Positions 8,303-18,464 of a stretch of 64,000 nucleotides of DNA are shown here, in pieces (within the stretch, counting starts at the first letter, position 1; each line of letters begins with the position of its first letter). Below the pieces are notes generated by a model. The model was not told where the DNA came from. It was given only the letters and a program-made list of their open reading frames with translations, and did no database searches. The position numbers and the translations under genes were made by a program. Origin of the DNA: JAWLGZ01 sp041690635 (GTDB taxonomy: Bacteria > Pseudomonadota > Gammaproteobacteria > Thiohalomonadales > Thiohalomonadaceae); the NCBI GenBank assembly GCA_041690635.1, contig JAWLGZ010000005.1:248001-312000 (forward strand). Direction: 5' to 3'.

Positions 8303-10051
8303 ATGTACACGTTGGGCATCTGGGGCTTCTCCGCTGACCAGCCGGAGGTGATCTGGCACGACACCGGCGCGGCGATCGTGCGCGACGGTGAGGTGGTGGC
8401 CGCGGTCAATGAGGAGCGGATGTGCCGGGTCAAGGTGGAGACCCCGTTTCCGCTCGCTGCCATCGACGAGTGTCTGCGCATTGCCGGGATCGGCTTCGAG
8501 TCGATCGATCAGGTGGCGATGGCGGGCGAGCCGATGTCGGCCGAGCTGGTGGGCAAGATGCACTGCTGCTGGAACGAGTTCCGCCAGGGCGGCCACGACC
8601 TGCGGACCAAGATCAGTCTGCTGAGCCGTACCTATCAGTTCTGGCGTCGCTCCAAACCGTGGCTGAGTCCGGGGCGCTTCCAAAACCGGGTGCCGCCGCA
8701 GCCGGTCCAGGATCGCCCCTTCCATTGGGTCCCGCACCACTCTAGCCACGCCGCCACCGCCTGGTTCTGCTCCCCGTTCGACGAGGCGGTGGTGCTGACC
8801 CTGGACGGTTCGGATTCGGCTGGCGGCGCCGGTCTGGTGGGGCACGGTACCGCCGCCAAGGGGATCGACTTCTTCGATTCGGTGCTGGAGACCAACTCCC
8901 TCGCCCTGCTCTACGGGCGGTTCACCGAACTGCTCGGATTCAAGGCGCTACGCCACGAGGGCAAGGTGCTGGGGTTGGCCGCCTATGCCGATCCCGCCAC
9001 GTTGCGGCCGATGTTCGATGCGCGCGGACACTGGGACGAGCGTAACGGCTGGTGGCATATCCCCGGCTTCACCGCCGCCATCAGCCGCAGGCGCTCCACC
9101 GATCTGCGCGATCAGTTCGGCGACAAGGGGCGGGAGGAGATCGCCGCGGCGCTGCAGGACTTTGTCGAGGAGATGGTGTGCCGCAAGGTGCGGCGGATCT
9201 ACCGCGACCGCCCCGATCTCAAGGGTCTGCCCCTGGTGGTGGCTGGTGGCCTGTTCGCCAACGTCAAGCTGAACCAGCGCATCCTGGCCCTGGAGGAGGT
9301 GAGCAATCTTTATGTCCACCCCAACATGGGCGATGCCGGCCTGGCGACCGGGGCCGCGCTCTATGCGGACGCGCAGACGCGTGGTGATTGGAGCCCCCAC
9401 TTCCTCAGGACCGCCTACCTGGGCACCGATATCGGAACCGCCGAGGCGGAGGAGGCGGCGAAGGCGCACGGCTTCTCCCTCGAGTCTCTGCCGGAAGAAC
9501 AGGTAATTGAAGCGGTCGCTTCCGTGCTGGCAGCCGGCAAGGTGATCGCCCGCGCCCAGGGCAGGATGGAGTATGGCCCACGCGCCCTCGGCAACCGCTC
9601 CATCCTCGCCAAGGCGGACGATCCCTCCATCAATGATTGGCTCAACCAGCGACTGGAGCGCTCGGAGTTCATGCCGTTCGCGCCGATGGTGCTGGCCGAA
9701 TGCGCCCATGAATATTTCCCGGATTATCGGGAGGAGCATGTGGCGGCCCGTTTCATGACCATCACCTACGATGCCAGCGAAAGGGCAAAAAGGGAGATCC
9801 CGGCGGCGATTCACGTGGACGGCACCGCCCGGCCGCAGGTGGTCTACCGGGAGGACAACCCGGAGATGCACGCCCTCCTGAGCGCCTACTACGCCAGGAC
9901 GGGGGTGGCGGCGCTCATCAACACCTCCTTCAACATGCACGAGGAGCCGATCGTGCGCACGGCGGAGGAGTCGATCCGGGCGGCTAGGCAGGCGCGGCTG
10001 GATGGTCTGCTGCTGGGAGGGTTCTGGATCCCGAAGGAGAGTTTGTCGTAG
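8303..10051 (+). CDS. Carbamoyltransferase, NodU/CmcH family (WapO-like)
   Basis: 582 residues. N-terminal Kae1/TsaD-like domain with HHSSHAATAWFCSPFDEAVV and LTLDGSDSAGG (metal and carbamoyl-adenylate site), and C-terminal domain with EYGPRALGNRSILA and ALINTSFNMHEEPIV, all typical of O-carbamoyltransferases using carbamoyl phosphate and ATP. Pseudomonas aeruginosa encodes WapO of this family in its LPS core locus, where heptose carries a 7-O-carbamoyl group. Being third in an operon with hldE and hldD suggests the same job here: carbamoylating core heptose. That substrate is inference. Length fits the family. Confidence 0.85.
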   Translation: MYTLGIWGFSADQPEVIWHDTGAAIVRDGEVVAAVNEERMCRVKVETPFPLAAIDECLRIAGIGFESIDQVAMAGEPMSAELVGKMHCCWNEFRQGGHDLRTKISLLSRTYQFWRRSKPWLSPGRFQNRVPPQPVQDRPFHWVPHHSSHAATAWFCSPFDEAVVLTLDGSDSAGGAGLVGHGTAAKGIDFFDSVLETNSLALLYGRFTELLGFKALRHEGKVLGLAAYADPATLRPMFDARGHWDERNGWWHIPGFTAAISRRRSTDLRDQFGDKGREEIAAALQDFVEEMVCRKVRRIYRDRPDLKGLPLVVAGGLFANVKLNQRILALEEVSNLYVHPNMGDAGLATGAALYADAQTRGDWSPHFLRTAYLGTDIGTAEAEEAAKAHGFSLESLPEEQVIEAVASVLAAGKVIARAQGRMEYGPRALGNRSILAKADDPSINDWLNQRLERSEFMPFAPMVLAECAHEYFPDYREEHVAARFMTITYDASERAKREIPAAIHVDGTARPQVVYREDNPEMHALLSAYYARTGVAALINTSFNMHEEPIVRTAEESIRAARQARLDGLLLGGFWIPKESLS

Positions 10052-10104
10052 GACAGGAATCGCGACTGCCGCTCCAACACTAACCCGGTTTCAGCGCCGT
10101 AGCC

Positions 10105-10225
10105 TGTAGGAGCGGCGGAAGCCGCGACGGTTTGGCCGTATAGGCGCAATGAGATTGCACCCGGTCTCTTGTTGGAGGGTTGAAGCGGCTTTGCCGCTGT
10201 TCGCCCGGAGGGCCGGGCTCCTAAC
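10105..10225. repeat. REP/BIME-like block of four hairpins
   Basis: The gap between the carbamoyltransferase and msbA holds four consecutive short hairpins: GCGGC-GGAA-GCCGC at 10112-10125, GCAAT-GAG-ATTGC near 10146-10158, AGCGGC-TTT-GCCGCT near 10183-10198, and GCCCGG-AGG-(G)CCGGGC near 10203-10218. The block is bounded by TGTAGGAGC at 10105-10113 and its approximate inverse GCTCCTAACA near 10217-10226. TGTAGGAGCGGC is the usual head of REP sequences in pseudomonads and xanthomonads. It lies between convergent genes and may also act as a transcription barrier. Confidence 0.65.
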
Positions 10226-10239
10226 AGCGCCCGTCGGGT

Positions 10240-12033
10240 TTATGCGGTTTGGGCCTGCGCCTCTTCTGGAACAGGCCGCGGCGTATCGTTGAACTGCAAT
10301 TCGTATAGCCGGGCGTACCGCCCGCCCTTCTGCAACAGTTCGTGGTGACGTCCGCTCTCCACGATGCGCCCCTCGTCGAGCACCACAATGCGGTCCGCCT
10401 TCTCGATGGTGGAGAGGCGGTGGGCGATCACGAGCGTGGTCCGGTTCTCCATCAGCTTTTCCAGCGCCGCCTGGATGTGTCGCTCCGATTCGGTGTCGAG
10501 GGCGGAGGTCGCCTCGTCGAGAATCAGGACCGGCGCATCCTTGAGCAGGGCGCGGGCGATGGCCAGTCGTTGGCGCTGCCCACCGGAGAGCAGCACGCCG
10601 TTCTCGCCGACCACAGTGTCCAGTCCCTGCGGCAACTCACGGATGAAGTCCATCGCATGGGCCGCGACGGCAGCGGCCTCGATCGCCTCCGGTGAGGCGT
10701 CGGCCAGGGTGCCGTAACCGATATTGTGGGCGATGGTGTCGTTGAAAAGGGTGACGTGCTGACTGACCAGCGCGATCTGCCGGCGCAGATCGAACAGGCG
10801 CAGGTCGCGGATGTCATTGCCGTCGAGCAGGATGGTCCCCGACTCCGGTTCGTAGAAACGGGGCAGCAGGTTGGCCAGTGTCGACTTGCCGCTGCCGGAT
10901 CGCCCGACCAGCGCCACCGATTGCCCTGGCTCGATGGTGAGGTCGATACCGTGCAGCACCATCCCCTTCTCCGCCTCGTAACGGAAGTGCACATCGCGGA
11001 ACGCAATCCGCCCTTCCGCACGCCCAAGGGTAAGGGTGCCGGTATCGTTCTCCGCCGGGGTGTCGAGCAGTTCGAAGATGCTCTCGGCCGCCGCGATGCC
11101 GCGCTGAATCATGGCGTTGATCTCGGTCAGCTGCTTGATGGGACCCTGCAGCATCATCATCGCGGTGACGAAGGAGACAAAGGTGCCGACGGTCAGCGCC
11201 TCCAGCATCGACTCCATCGTACCCACGTAGATCACCCCCGCGGCGGCACTGGCACCGATGGTCTGCACCACCGGTACGCTGGCGGCGGAGGTGGCGATGA
11301 GCTTCATATTGAAGCGCCGGTTCTGTTCGTTGGCCTCCTCGAAGCGGCCCCGCTCGTAGCCCTCGCCGCCGAAGGTCTTCACCACCCGCTGTCCCTCGAT
11401 GCTCTCCTCGGCAATGTGGGTGACGTCGCCCATGGAGTTCTGCAGGCGGGTGCTGTAGCGCCGGAAACGACGGTTTACATAGCTGATGATCTGCGCCACC
11501 AACGGCGCGCCCACCAGCAGGATGCTGGCCAGGATCCAGTTGAGGTAGAACAGCCAGGCGAGCAGGCCAATCACCGTCAGCGAGTCGCGGACCAGCACGG
11601 TGATGGCGTTGGTGGCAGCCGAGGCGACCTGCTCCACGTTGTAGATCAGCTTCGACAGCAGGGTGCCCGACGGGGTGTGATCGAAAAACCGGATCGGCAG
11701 CCGCACCATATGGTTGAACATGTCCCGCCGCAACGACTTGATCACCATGCGCGACACCCAGCCCATCCAGTAGACGCTGGTGTAGGAGGCGATGCCGCGC
11801 ACCACGAACAGGGCGACGAGCGCCAGCGGCATGAGGCTGATGAGTTCCGGATCGCGGTCGACGAAGCTGGCATCCAGCAGCGGCTTCATCAGTGCAGCGA
11901 ACGCGACCTGGCTGACGGCGATAACACCCGTGGCGAATACCGCCACTACAAAAGGGCGCCAGTGGGGGAGGGTGTAGCCGAGGAGCCGCCGGTAGATGCG
12001 GATCCCCTGTTTACCGGTCTCGGAATCGGGCAT
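10240..12033 (-). CDS. msbA: Lipid A export permease/ATP-binding protein MsbA
   Basis: 597 residues, the usual MsbA length. An N-terminal six-helix ABC exporter domain (about 25-330) is followed by an ATPase domain with Walker A GRSGSGKST (from about 377), signature LSGGQRQRLAIARAL and Walker B VLILDEATSALD. The half-transporter works as a homodimer to flip lipid A-core across the inner membrane. It faces the hldE operon, as in other gammaproteobacteria where hldE and msbA are neighbours. A possible minus-strand -10 (TATGAT) lies in the leader around 12095-12103. Confidence 0.95.
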   Translation of the reverse strand: MPDSETGKQGIRIYRRLLGYTLPHWRPFVVAVFATGVIAVSQVAFAALMKPLLDASFVDRDPELISLMPLALVALFVVRGIASYTSVYWMGWVSRMVIKSLRRDMFNHMVRLPIRFFDHTPSGTLLSKLIYNVEQVASAATNAITVLVRDSLTVIGLLAWLFYLNWILASILLVGAPLVAQIISYVNRRFRRYSTRLQNSMGDVTHIAEESIEGQRVVKTFGGEGYERGRFEEANEQNRRFNMKLIATSAASVPVVQTIGASAAAGVIYVGTMESMLEALTVGTFVSFVTAMMMLQGPIKQLTEINAMIQRGIAAAESIFELLDTPAENDTGTLTLGRAEGRIAFRDVHFRYEAEKGMVLHGIDLTIEPGQSVALVGRSGSGKSTLANLLPRFYEPESGTILLDGNDIRDLRLFDLRRQIALVSQHVTLFNDTIAHNIGYGTLADASPEAIEAAAVAAHAMDFIRELPQGLDTVVGENGVLLSGGQRQRLAIARALLKDAPVLILDEATSALDTESERHIQAALEKLMENRTTLVIAHRLSTIEKADRIVVLDEGRIVESGRHHELLQKGGRYARLYELQFNDTPRPVPEEAQAQTA

Positions 12034-12107
12034 AAAGCGGATCGTCAGGGGGTCGGGTCGGGCAATCGGTCAGCGAGTAAAGGCACGTGACACATTATCA
12101 TAAACCG

Positions 12108-12128
12108 CCGTCCCGGTCGGCGGGACAG
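12108..12128 (-). terminator. Possible terminator after the DUF3108 gene
   Basis: GTCCCG and CGGGAC (12110-12115 and 12121-12126) form a hairpin just after the DUF3108 stop. On the minus strand it is followed by GGCGGTTTAT, a short T-rich tail only. It separates the tolC operon from msbA. Confidence 0.4.
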
Positions 12129-12133
12129 GTCTG

Positions 12134-12820
12134 CTACTCGACGGAGAGGATTGCGCTGACCAGCGTGTGGCCGTTGTCCTGGCGTACCAGCTTTACCAGG
12201 ACGTGGCCGAGTTCGGGCGCCAGCCACATGACGGCATCCTCTTTCTCGATCCGGATGGTGTGAAGCGCACCGAGGGCGGTTTCGAGGGTCTCCTCGCCGA
12301 CGATCCGGAAGTCGTAATCACGGACACGATCGCGATCGGCGATGCGGTAGTCCAGTTCCTCCCGCCCGGCGATCACATCCTCGCGCAGTGCAATCTGATA
12401 GCTGAGCTTGTCGAATACCCCCGGTTCGAGCGGGAGTTCGGCTTCCTGTCCCTTGAAACGCGAGGTGGCAGTCCCGTTCTCCCAATCGAAATAGACCTGT
12501 TCGACCGAGCGCCGATTGCGCCCCACGTGTTCGGAGACGAACTCCAGTGGCGTGATGCCGTCCCCGTTGATGCGCACCACACCCCGCTGGGTGAGCCGGT
12601 CCGGACGAAACAGGGCGATGAGCCCCGTCGTCTCCATCTCCACTTCGATGTGGTAGGTGTCGGCGCTCTCCCGGTTGAGCCGCTGGGACATCACCCCGAC
12701 CTGAAACCCATCCACCAGCACCGAGTAGCGTGCGTCGAAGGGCTCAGGCGCGGTAATCGCCAGCGCGGGAAGGGCGACGCCGAGCAGGAGTATCGCGGCC
12801 ACTCTGCACAAGAGAGTCAT
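12134..12820 (-). CDS. DUF3108-family periplasmic protein
   Basis: 228 residues from ATG 12820; the longer frame upstream overlaps the hemerythrin gene in another frame and lacks a signal. The N-terminus MTLLCRVAAILLLGVALP with ALA is a Sec signal peptide. The body is beta-rich with FDARYSVLVDGFQVGVMSQ and VYFDWENGTATS, as expected for DUF3108 proteins, beta-barrel-like or lipid-binding folds of unknown function. It is the last gene of the operon tolC-isochorismatase-hemerythrin-DUF3108 and starts 28 bases after the hemerythrin stop. Function is not established. Confidence 0.82.
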   Translation of the reverse strand: MTLLCRVAAILLLGVALPALAITAPEPFDARYSVLVDGFQVGVMSQRLNRESADTYHIEVEMETTGLIALFRPDRLTQRGVVRINGDGITPLEFVSEHVGRNRRSVEQVYFDWENGTATSRFKGQEAELPLEPGVFDKLSYQIALREDVIAGREELDYRIADRDRVRDYDFRIVGEETLETALGALHTIRIEKEDAVMWLAPELGHVLVKLVRQDNGHTLVSAILSVE

Positions 12821-12848
12821 GGCCGGTTTTCGCAGGGAGGCGGTTCGT

Positions 12849-13385
12849 TCAAAGATAGTTCGGCCGCAGGCCACGGCGTTCCGCCATGTTGTTGCCGAGA
12901 TCCCGCAGTTGTGCACTGCTGAGGATGTGCTGCGCCCGGTCCAGCAGTTCGGACTCTTCCTGCTCGATGTGGTTGCGGTAGGCCGCATTGAAACCCTCGA
13001 CGATGGTCGCGAACCTCTCCTGATCCTCTGCGATTCGATCGGGCTTTTCCAGTAGCGGCTGCAGCGCGTCCCAGTGTGCCGCCATCGCCTTATGCTCGCC
13101 CTTGAGTCCATGAACCAGATCCGCCAGCTTGAGCGACTGGCGCGAGAGGATGGGAAACAGGTCCTGTTCCTCGTCTTGATGGTGGTGTTGCGCGGCGGTG
13201 GAGAAGTAACGGTAGACCTGGCCAAACGCCTTGCGCGCCTCCGCGTCCAGGCCGTTCTCCTTCACGTGTGCAATCGCCTTCTCCAGCGTTTCGCAGTGGC
13301 GCAGGATACGCTGATGGCACGCCCTGAGCAGTCCGAGCGGGTCGGTGAAATCGGGCGCTGCGGAGGGGAATAGCTCTTCACTCAT
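12849..13385 (-). CDS. Hemerythrin HHE-domain protein
   Basis: 178 residues, a single four-helix hemerythrin/HHE domain. Likely di-iron ligands lie in RACHQRILRHCETLE, AQHHHQDEEQDLFPIL, GLKGEHKAM and NHIEQEESELL, the H-HxxxE-H-HxxxE order of cation-binding HHE proteins. Such proteins handle oxygen, nitric oxide or iron-cluster repair; which applies here is unknown. The gap to the isochorismatase stop is 17 bases, so it is in the same operon. Confidence 0.87.
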   Translation of the reverse strand: MSEELFPSAAPDFTDPLGLLRACHQRILRHCETLEKAIAHVKENGLDAEARKAFGQVYRYFSTAAQHHHQDEEQDLFPILSRQSLKLADLVHGLKGEHKAMAAHWDALQPLLEKPDRIAEDQERFATIVEGFNAAYRNHIEQEESELLDRAQHILSSAQLRDLGNNMAERRGLRPNYL

Positions 13386-13402
13386 GATCGATGACTCATT
13401 GG

Positions 13403-13963
13403 TTACTTGACCAGCGCGGAGATCGCTTTGAACTGTTCATGGCGCGCATCGCGCAGCCACTCGAACAGCACCGATTCGGTATTGGTGATGACCGCGGAGC
13501 CGCGCATCCGTTCGGTGGCATTGCGGGCGTTCTCGCCGCTGCGGGAACAGATCGCGTCCTCGGCCACGAACACGTCATACCCCTCGTGGGCCAAACCGAG
13601 GGCGGTCTGCAGGACACAGACGTGCGCCTCCATGCCGGCAATCACCACCTGTCTGCGGTGGCTGTCGGCCAGCACCCGGCGGAAATTCTCCTCGCCGCCG
13701 CAGGCGAAGCAGGTCTTCTCGACAATAGCAGTTCCTGCGGGCAGGTGGCCGGCGAGTGCCGGTTCCGTGTGCCCCAACCCCTTCGGATACTGCTCGGTGG
13801 CGATCACCGGCACACCGAGCAGCCCGGCGCCCTGTACCAGCATGCCTGCGCGGGCAATCACCTGCTCCCGATCGGCCGACTGCATTGCTGCCGCCAGCCG
13901 CGGCTGTACGTCGACCACCACCAGCAGCGCATCCTCCGCACGGCAGAGGCCGGCTGAGTTCAC
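13403..13963 (-). CDS. Isochorismatase-family cysteine hydrolase (YcaC-like)
   Basis: 186 residues from a GTG at 13963 that overlaps the tolC stop (GTGA), with GGAGGAGA as ribosome site; longer frames upstream run antisense through tolC and are rejected. Motifs: LLVVVDVQPRLAAAM (catalytic Asp), TEQYPKGLG, and IAGMEAHVCVLQTALGL with the nucleophilic Cys of the D-K-C triad (Lys in TAIVEKTCFACGG). Enzymes of this subgroup hydrolyse small amides or isochorismate-like compounds. The substrate here is unknown. Confidence 0.86.
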   Translation of the reverse strand: MNSAGLCRAEDALLVVVDVQPRLAAAMQSADREQVIARAGMLVQGAGLLGVPVIATEQYPKGLGHTEPALAGHLPAGTAIVEKTCFACGGEENFRRVLADSHRRQVVIAGMEAHVCVLQTALGLAHEGYDVFVAEDAICSRSGENARNATERMRGSAVITNTESVLFEWLRDARHEQFKAISALVK

Positions 13964-15285
13964 CGGTTCTCCTCCAGCCAGGCATTCACCTGGGCCACAT
14001 CCTCTCTGTCCAGCGTGCCGGCAGCCTGCTTCAGGCGCAGGGTGGAGACGATGTAGTTGTAGCGGGCCTGGGCCAGATCGCGCCGGGCACCGTACAGGAC
14101 CCGCTGTGCATCGAGCACATCCACCACGGTGCGGGTGCCGACCTCGAAACCGGCCTCGGTGGCCTGCAGCGCCGTTTCGGCCGAGGTGACCGACTGCTCC
14201 AGCGCCCGCACCTGGCTGATACCGGTGACCACGTTCAGGTAGGCGTCGCGTGCCTCCCGCTCGGTGTTGCGGCGTACGCCGATCAGCCCCTGCTGTGCCT
14301 GCTGATGCCGATACACCGCCGCGCGGATCTGCGAGGTGATGAGGCCGCCGGTGTAGAGCGGAATGCTCAGTTGAAGCTGAATGGCGGTATCGTCGCGCTC
14401 GCTCCCGGTCGGATTGTTGGTGGTATCGGAGTAGCTGTGGCTGGCCACCAGATCCAGGTTCGGGTAGCGGCCAGCCCGCTGCAGCTGAATGGTCTGTCGC
14501 GCCACCTGTTCGGCCGCATTGGCGGCCAACAGGTCCAGATTCTGTTGCAATGCGGTGCCGACCCACTGGTCGATATCGGCCGGCGACGGGGGGATGAGGG
14601 CCATCCGCTCGGTCAGCACAGCCAGCGACTCCGGCAGCACGCCGATAATCGCCCGCAGCGCCTCCTGGGCGGTGAACACCTGGTTGCGGGCGGCGATCGC
14701 CTGGGCGACCGCCAGGTCGAAGCGGGCCTGGGCCTCGTGCACATCGGTGATGGCGATGAGCCCCACATCGAAGCGCTGCTGCGCCTGATTCAGCTGCTGC
14801 TCCACCGCGAGCCGCTCCGCCTCGGCGAAGGTCAGGGTGTCCTGCGCCGCGAGCAGTGCGAAATAGGCCTGGGCCACCCGCAGGATGACCCCCTGCTCCA
14901 CCGAGCCCAGCTCCGCCGCCGCCTGGGCGATCTGCGACTCGGCCTGCTCCAGCTGCACCAGATAATCCCTGCGGAAGATCGCCTGCTGGAGGTTCAGCGC
15001 GTAACCGTGGCTCCCATACTCCTCCACCCCGACAGGGGAGGGACCTCCCGAGCGTTCCACGTCCTGACGGTTCCAGGCGGCGTTGGCACCGACGCTGATG
15101 CTCGGCAGCAGAAATGAGCGCGCCTGCGGCCGCGCCTCCTGCACCGCCCGGAAGCCGGCCTGTGCCGCGTGCAGTTCCGGGTCGTTCTCCGATGCCAGTT
15201 GATAGACCTCGAGCAGGTCCGCGGCACCGGCACTGCCGCCCCAGATCAGGGCGATACCGGCGACGAGGTGGTTGAGCTTCCGCAT
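13960..15285 (-). CDS. tolC: TolC-family outer membrane efflux channel
   Basis: 441 residues from ATG 15285 with signal peptide MRKLNHLVAGIALIWGG up to SAGA. Two OEP repeats follow: DLLEVYQLASENDPELHAAQ opens the first, and TGISQVRALEQSVTSAETAL with the paired helix VLDAQRVLYGARRDLAQARY closes the second, as in TolC. The protein forms a trimeric outer membrane and periplasmic tunnel for type I secretion and RND/MFS/ABC efflux. First gene of a four-gene operon; the partners are not efflux pumps, so it probably serves pumps encoded elsewhere. Confidence 0.93.
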   Translation of the reverse strand: MRKLNHLVAGIALIWGGSAGAADLLEVYQLASENDPELHAAQAGFRAVQEARPQARSFLLPSISVGANAAWNRQDVERSGGPSPVGVEEYGSHGYALNLQQAIFRRDYLVQLEQAESQIAQAAAELGSVEQGVILRVAQAYFALLAAQDTLTFAEAERLAVEQQLNQAQQRFDVGLIAITDVHEAQARFDLAVAQAIAARNQVFTAQEALRAIIGVLPESLAVLTERMALIPPSPADIDQWVGTALQQNLDLLAANAAEQVARQTIQLQRAGRYPNLDLVASHSYSDTTNNPTGSERDDTAIQLQLSIPLYTGGLITSQIRAAVYRHQQAQQGLIGVRRNTEREARDAYLNVVTGISQVRALEQSVTSAETALQATEAGFEVGTRTVVDVLDAQRVLYGARRDLAQARYNYIVSTLRLKQAAGTLDREDVAQVNAWLEENR

Positions 15286-15333
15286 GTTCTGTTTACCCCG
15301 ATGGGTGGCGTGCCGATGGCCGCCAAGACGAAA

Positions 15334-15360
15334 GCCGGCGCAATGCGCCGGCCCTTTCTT
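15334..15360 (-). terminator. Rho-independent terminator after pcm
   Basis: GCCGGCGC at 15334-15341 and GCGCCGGC at 15345-15352 form an 8 bp stem with a 3-base loop. Read on the minus strand, TTTCGTCTT follows, giving a normal terminator for pcm ahead of tolC. Confidence 0.75.
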
Positions 15361-15395
15361 CCTATATATGGTGTGTCCTGCCGGGCATTCAAGCC

Positions 15396-16058
15396 CTAGA
15401 ATTCGAATCCGTTCGGCCGCGGCGCATTGGTCAGCGGCGGGATCACCGTTTCGAACAGGCTCTCCCGCAGCCACTCGTCATCCGCCACGCGGGTGATCAG
15501 CAGCGCCTCCATCACCGGCGCCTCGCCGACCACCACGAACAGCCGTCCGCCGATGTTCAGGCCCTGTTTGAGCCCGTCCGGCAGGACCGGTACCGAACCG
15601 GTCATGGCGATGGCGTCGTAGGTGCCGCGCCGGGGCCAACCCTCCACGGCGTCGCCTTCGTCCAGGGTGACGTTCTCCACGCCGTGCTCGCCGAGCAGCT
15701 TTTCCGCCAGGGCCTTGAGCTCCGGGACGATCTCGACACTGAACACCTGCCCGCCAAGGGCGGCGAGCAGGGCGGTCACATAGCCGCTGCCGGTGCCCAC
15801 CTCCAGCACCGAATCCTCCGGCTGGATGCGCAGGGCCTGCACCATCCGTGCGGCGAGGCGCGGCGGCAGCATCACCTGGCCGTGCCCGAGGGGCAGCTCC
15901 ATGTCGCAAAAGGCGAGTGCCCGGTGTTCGGGGAGGACGTAATCCTCGCGCGGCACCTTCAGCATCAGATCCAGCACCCGCTGGTCCAGCACCTCCCAGG
16001 GGCGGACCTGCTGCTCGACCATGTTGAAGCGGGCCTTTTCGAAATTGAGATCGGCCAT
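15396..16058 (-). CDS. pcm: Protein-L-isoaspartate O-methyltransferase
   Basis: 220 residues from ATG 16058, matching the family. It starts MADLNFEKARFNMVEQQVRP, a form common in gammaproteobacteria where pcm lies beside tolC. The SAM site is VLEVGTGSGYVTALLAALG, and the PCMT substrate region PREDYVLPEH and MELPLGHGQVMLPP is intact. It repairs isoaspartyl residues in damaged proteins using SAM. It has its own terminator downstream and is divergent from thiC. Confidence 0.93.
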   Translation of the reverse strand: MADLNFEKARFNMVEQQVRPWEVLDQRVLDLMLKVPREDYVLPEHRALAFCDMELPLGHGQVMLPPRLAARMVQALRIQPEDSVLEVGTGSGYVTALLAALGGQVFSVEIVPELKALAEKLLGEHGVENVTLDEGDAVEGWPRRGTYDAIAMTGSVPVLPDGLKQGLNIGGRLFVVVGEAPVMEALLITRVADDEWLRESLFETVIPPLTNAPRPNGFEF

Positions 16059-16162
16059 GCGAATACCTGTTCGTGTCAGCACCTTGTTGAGAGCCCAAAG
16101 GTTACGGCGTGAAGGGGCGGGTGACAAGTTGCCGTGAGGGTCAATGCGGCAGCCCCCGGATT

Positions 16163-16174
16163 GTAAGTACTTAC
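16163..16174. promoter_or_regulatory. 12 bp perfect palindrome in pcm/thiC gap
   Basis: GTAAGTACTTAC is its own reverse complement and lies in the 263-base stretch between the pcm start and the TPP riboswitch, in an AT-richer patch that could hold promoters. It could be an operator for either divergent gene. No known factor is assigned. Confidence 0.3.
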
Positions 16175-16319
16175 TATCGCCTGCCGTTATTAAAATGAAG
16201 TACCCTCCACGGCGCAACACGGCCGTGGAAAACGGAAGACCTTTTCGCCTTGCGGACTCCACAGCAAAGGAGGAGGTCACCAACGCCTTGAATGCCCGAC
16301 CCCCATGCTATAACTTTGG

Positions 16320-16421
16320 GCTAGCTGGGGGTGCCCAAGAGCACTGGCCCGTTCGTCCGGGCCCTTGGGCTGAGAGCATACCCTTTGAACCTGAACCGGC
16401 CAGTACCGGCGTAGGGAAGCG
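16320..16421 (+). ncRNA. TPP riboswitch (THI element)
   Basis: The conserved THI-box pieces occur in order: GCTGGGGGTGCCC at 16324-16336, GGGCTGAGA at 16368-16376, CCCTTTGAACCTGAACCGG at 16381-16399 and GTACCGGCGTAGGGAAGC at 16403-16420. Together they form the P1-P5 TPP aptamer. It ends about 80 bases before the thiC ATG and should repress thiC when thiamine diphosphate is plentiful, most likely by sequestering the ribosome site or by termination; no strong U-tract terminator is seen before thiC. Confidence 0.95.
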
Positions 16422-16499
16422 GCTCGCGGGCCCGCATTCGGGCTGCATCGTCCTTCCTGCCGTTCCGGCCGCCCCGATGACCGCGAGGACCCCTTCCGC

Positions 16500-18377
<1,878 letters not shown>

Positions 18378-18464
18378 ACTCCGGCGCCACGCCGGAAAAG
18401 GGGGGCTGGTCTTGAACGGCAGCTTGAGCTCCGCGAGCGGTCCCCAGCGTTGGCCGGTGGGCGG

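Noticed and set aside
5830..8845. Long minus-strand open frames opposite hldE and hldD (for example 5830-7476 and 7307-8845)
   Set aside because: They are antisense to strongly conserved genes, rich in low-information Arg/Gly/His/Val, and show no family motif; high GC creates such frames.
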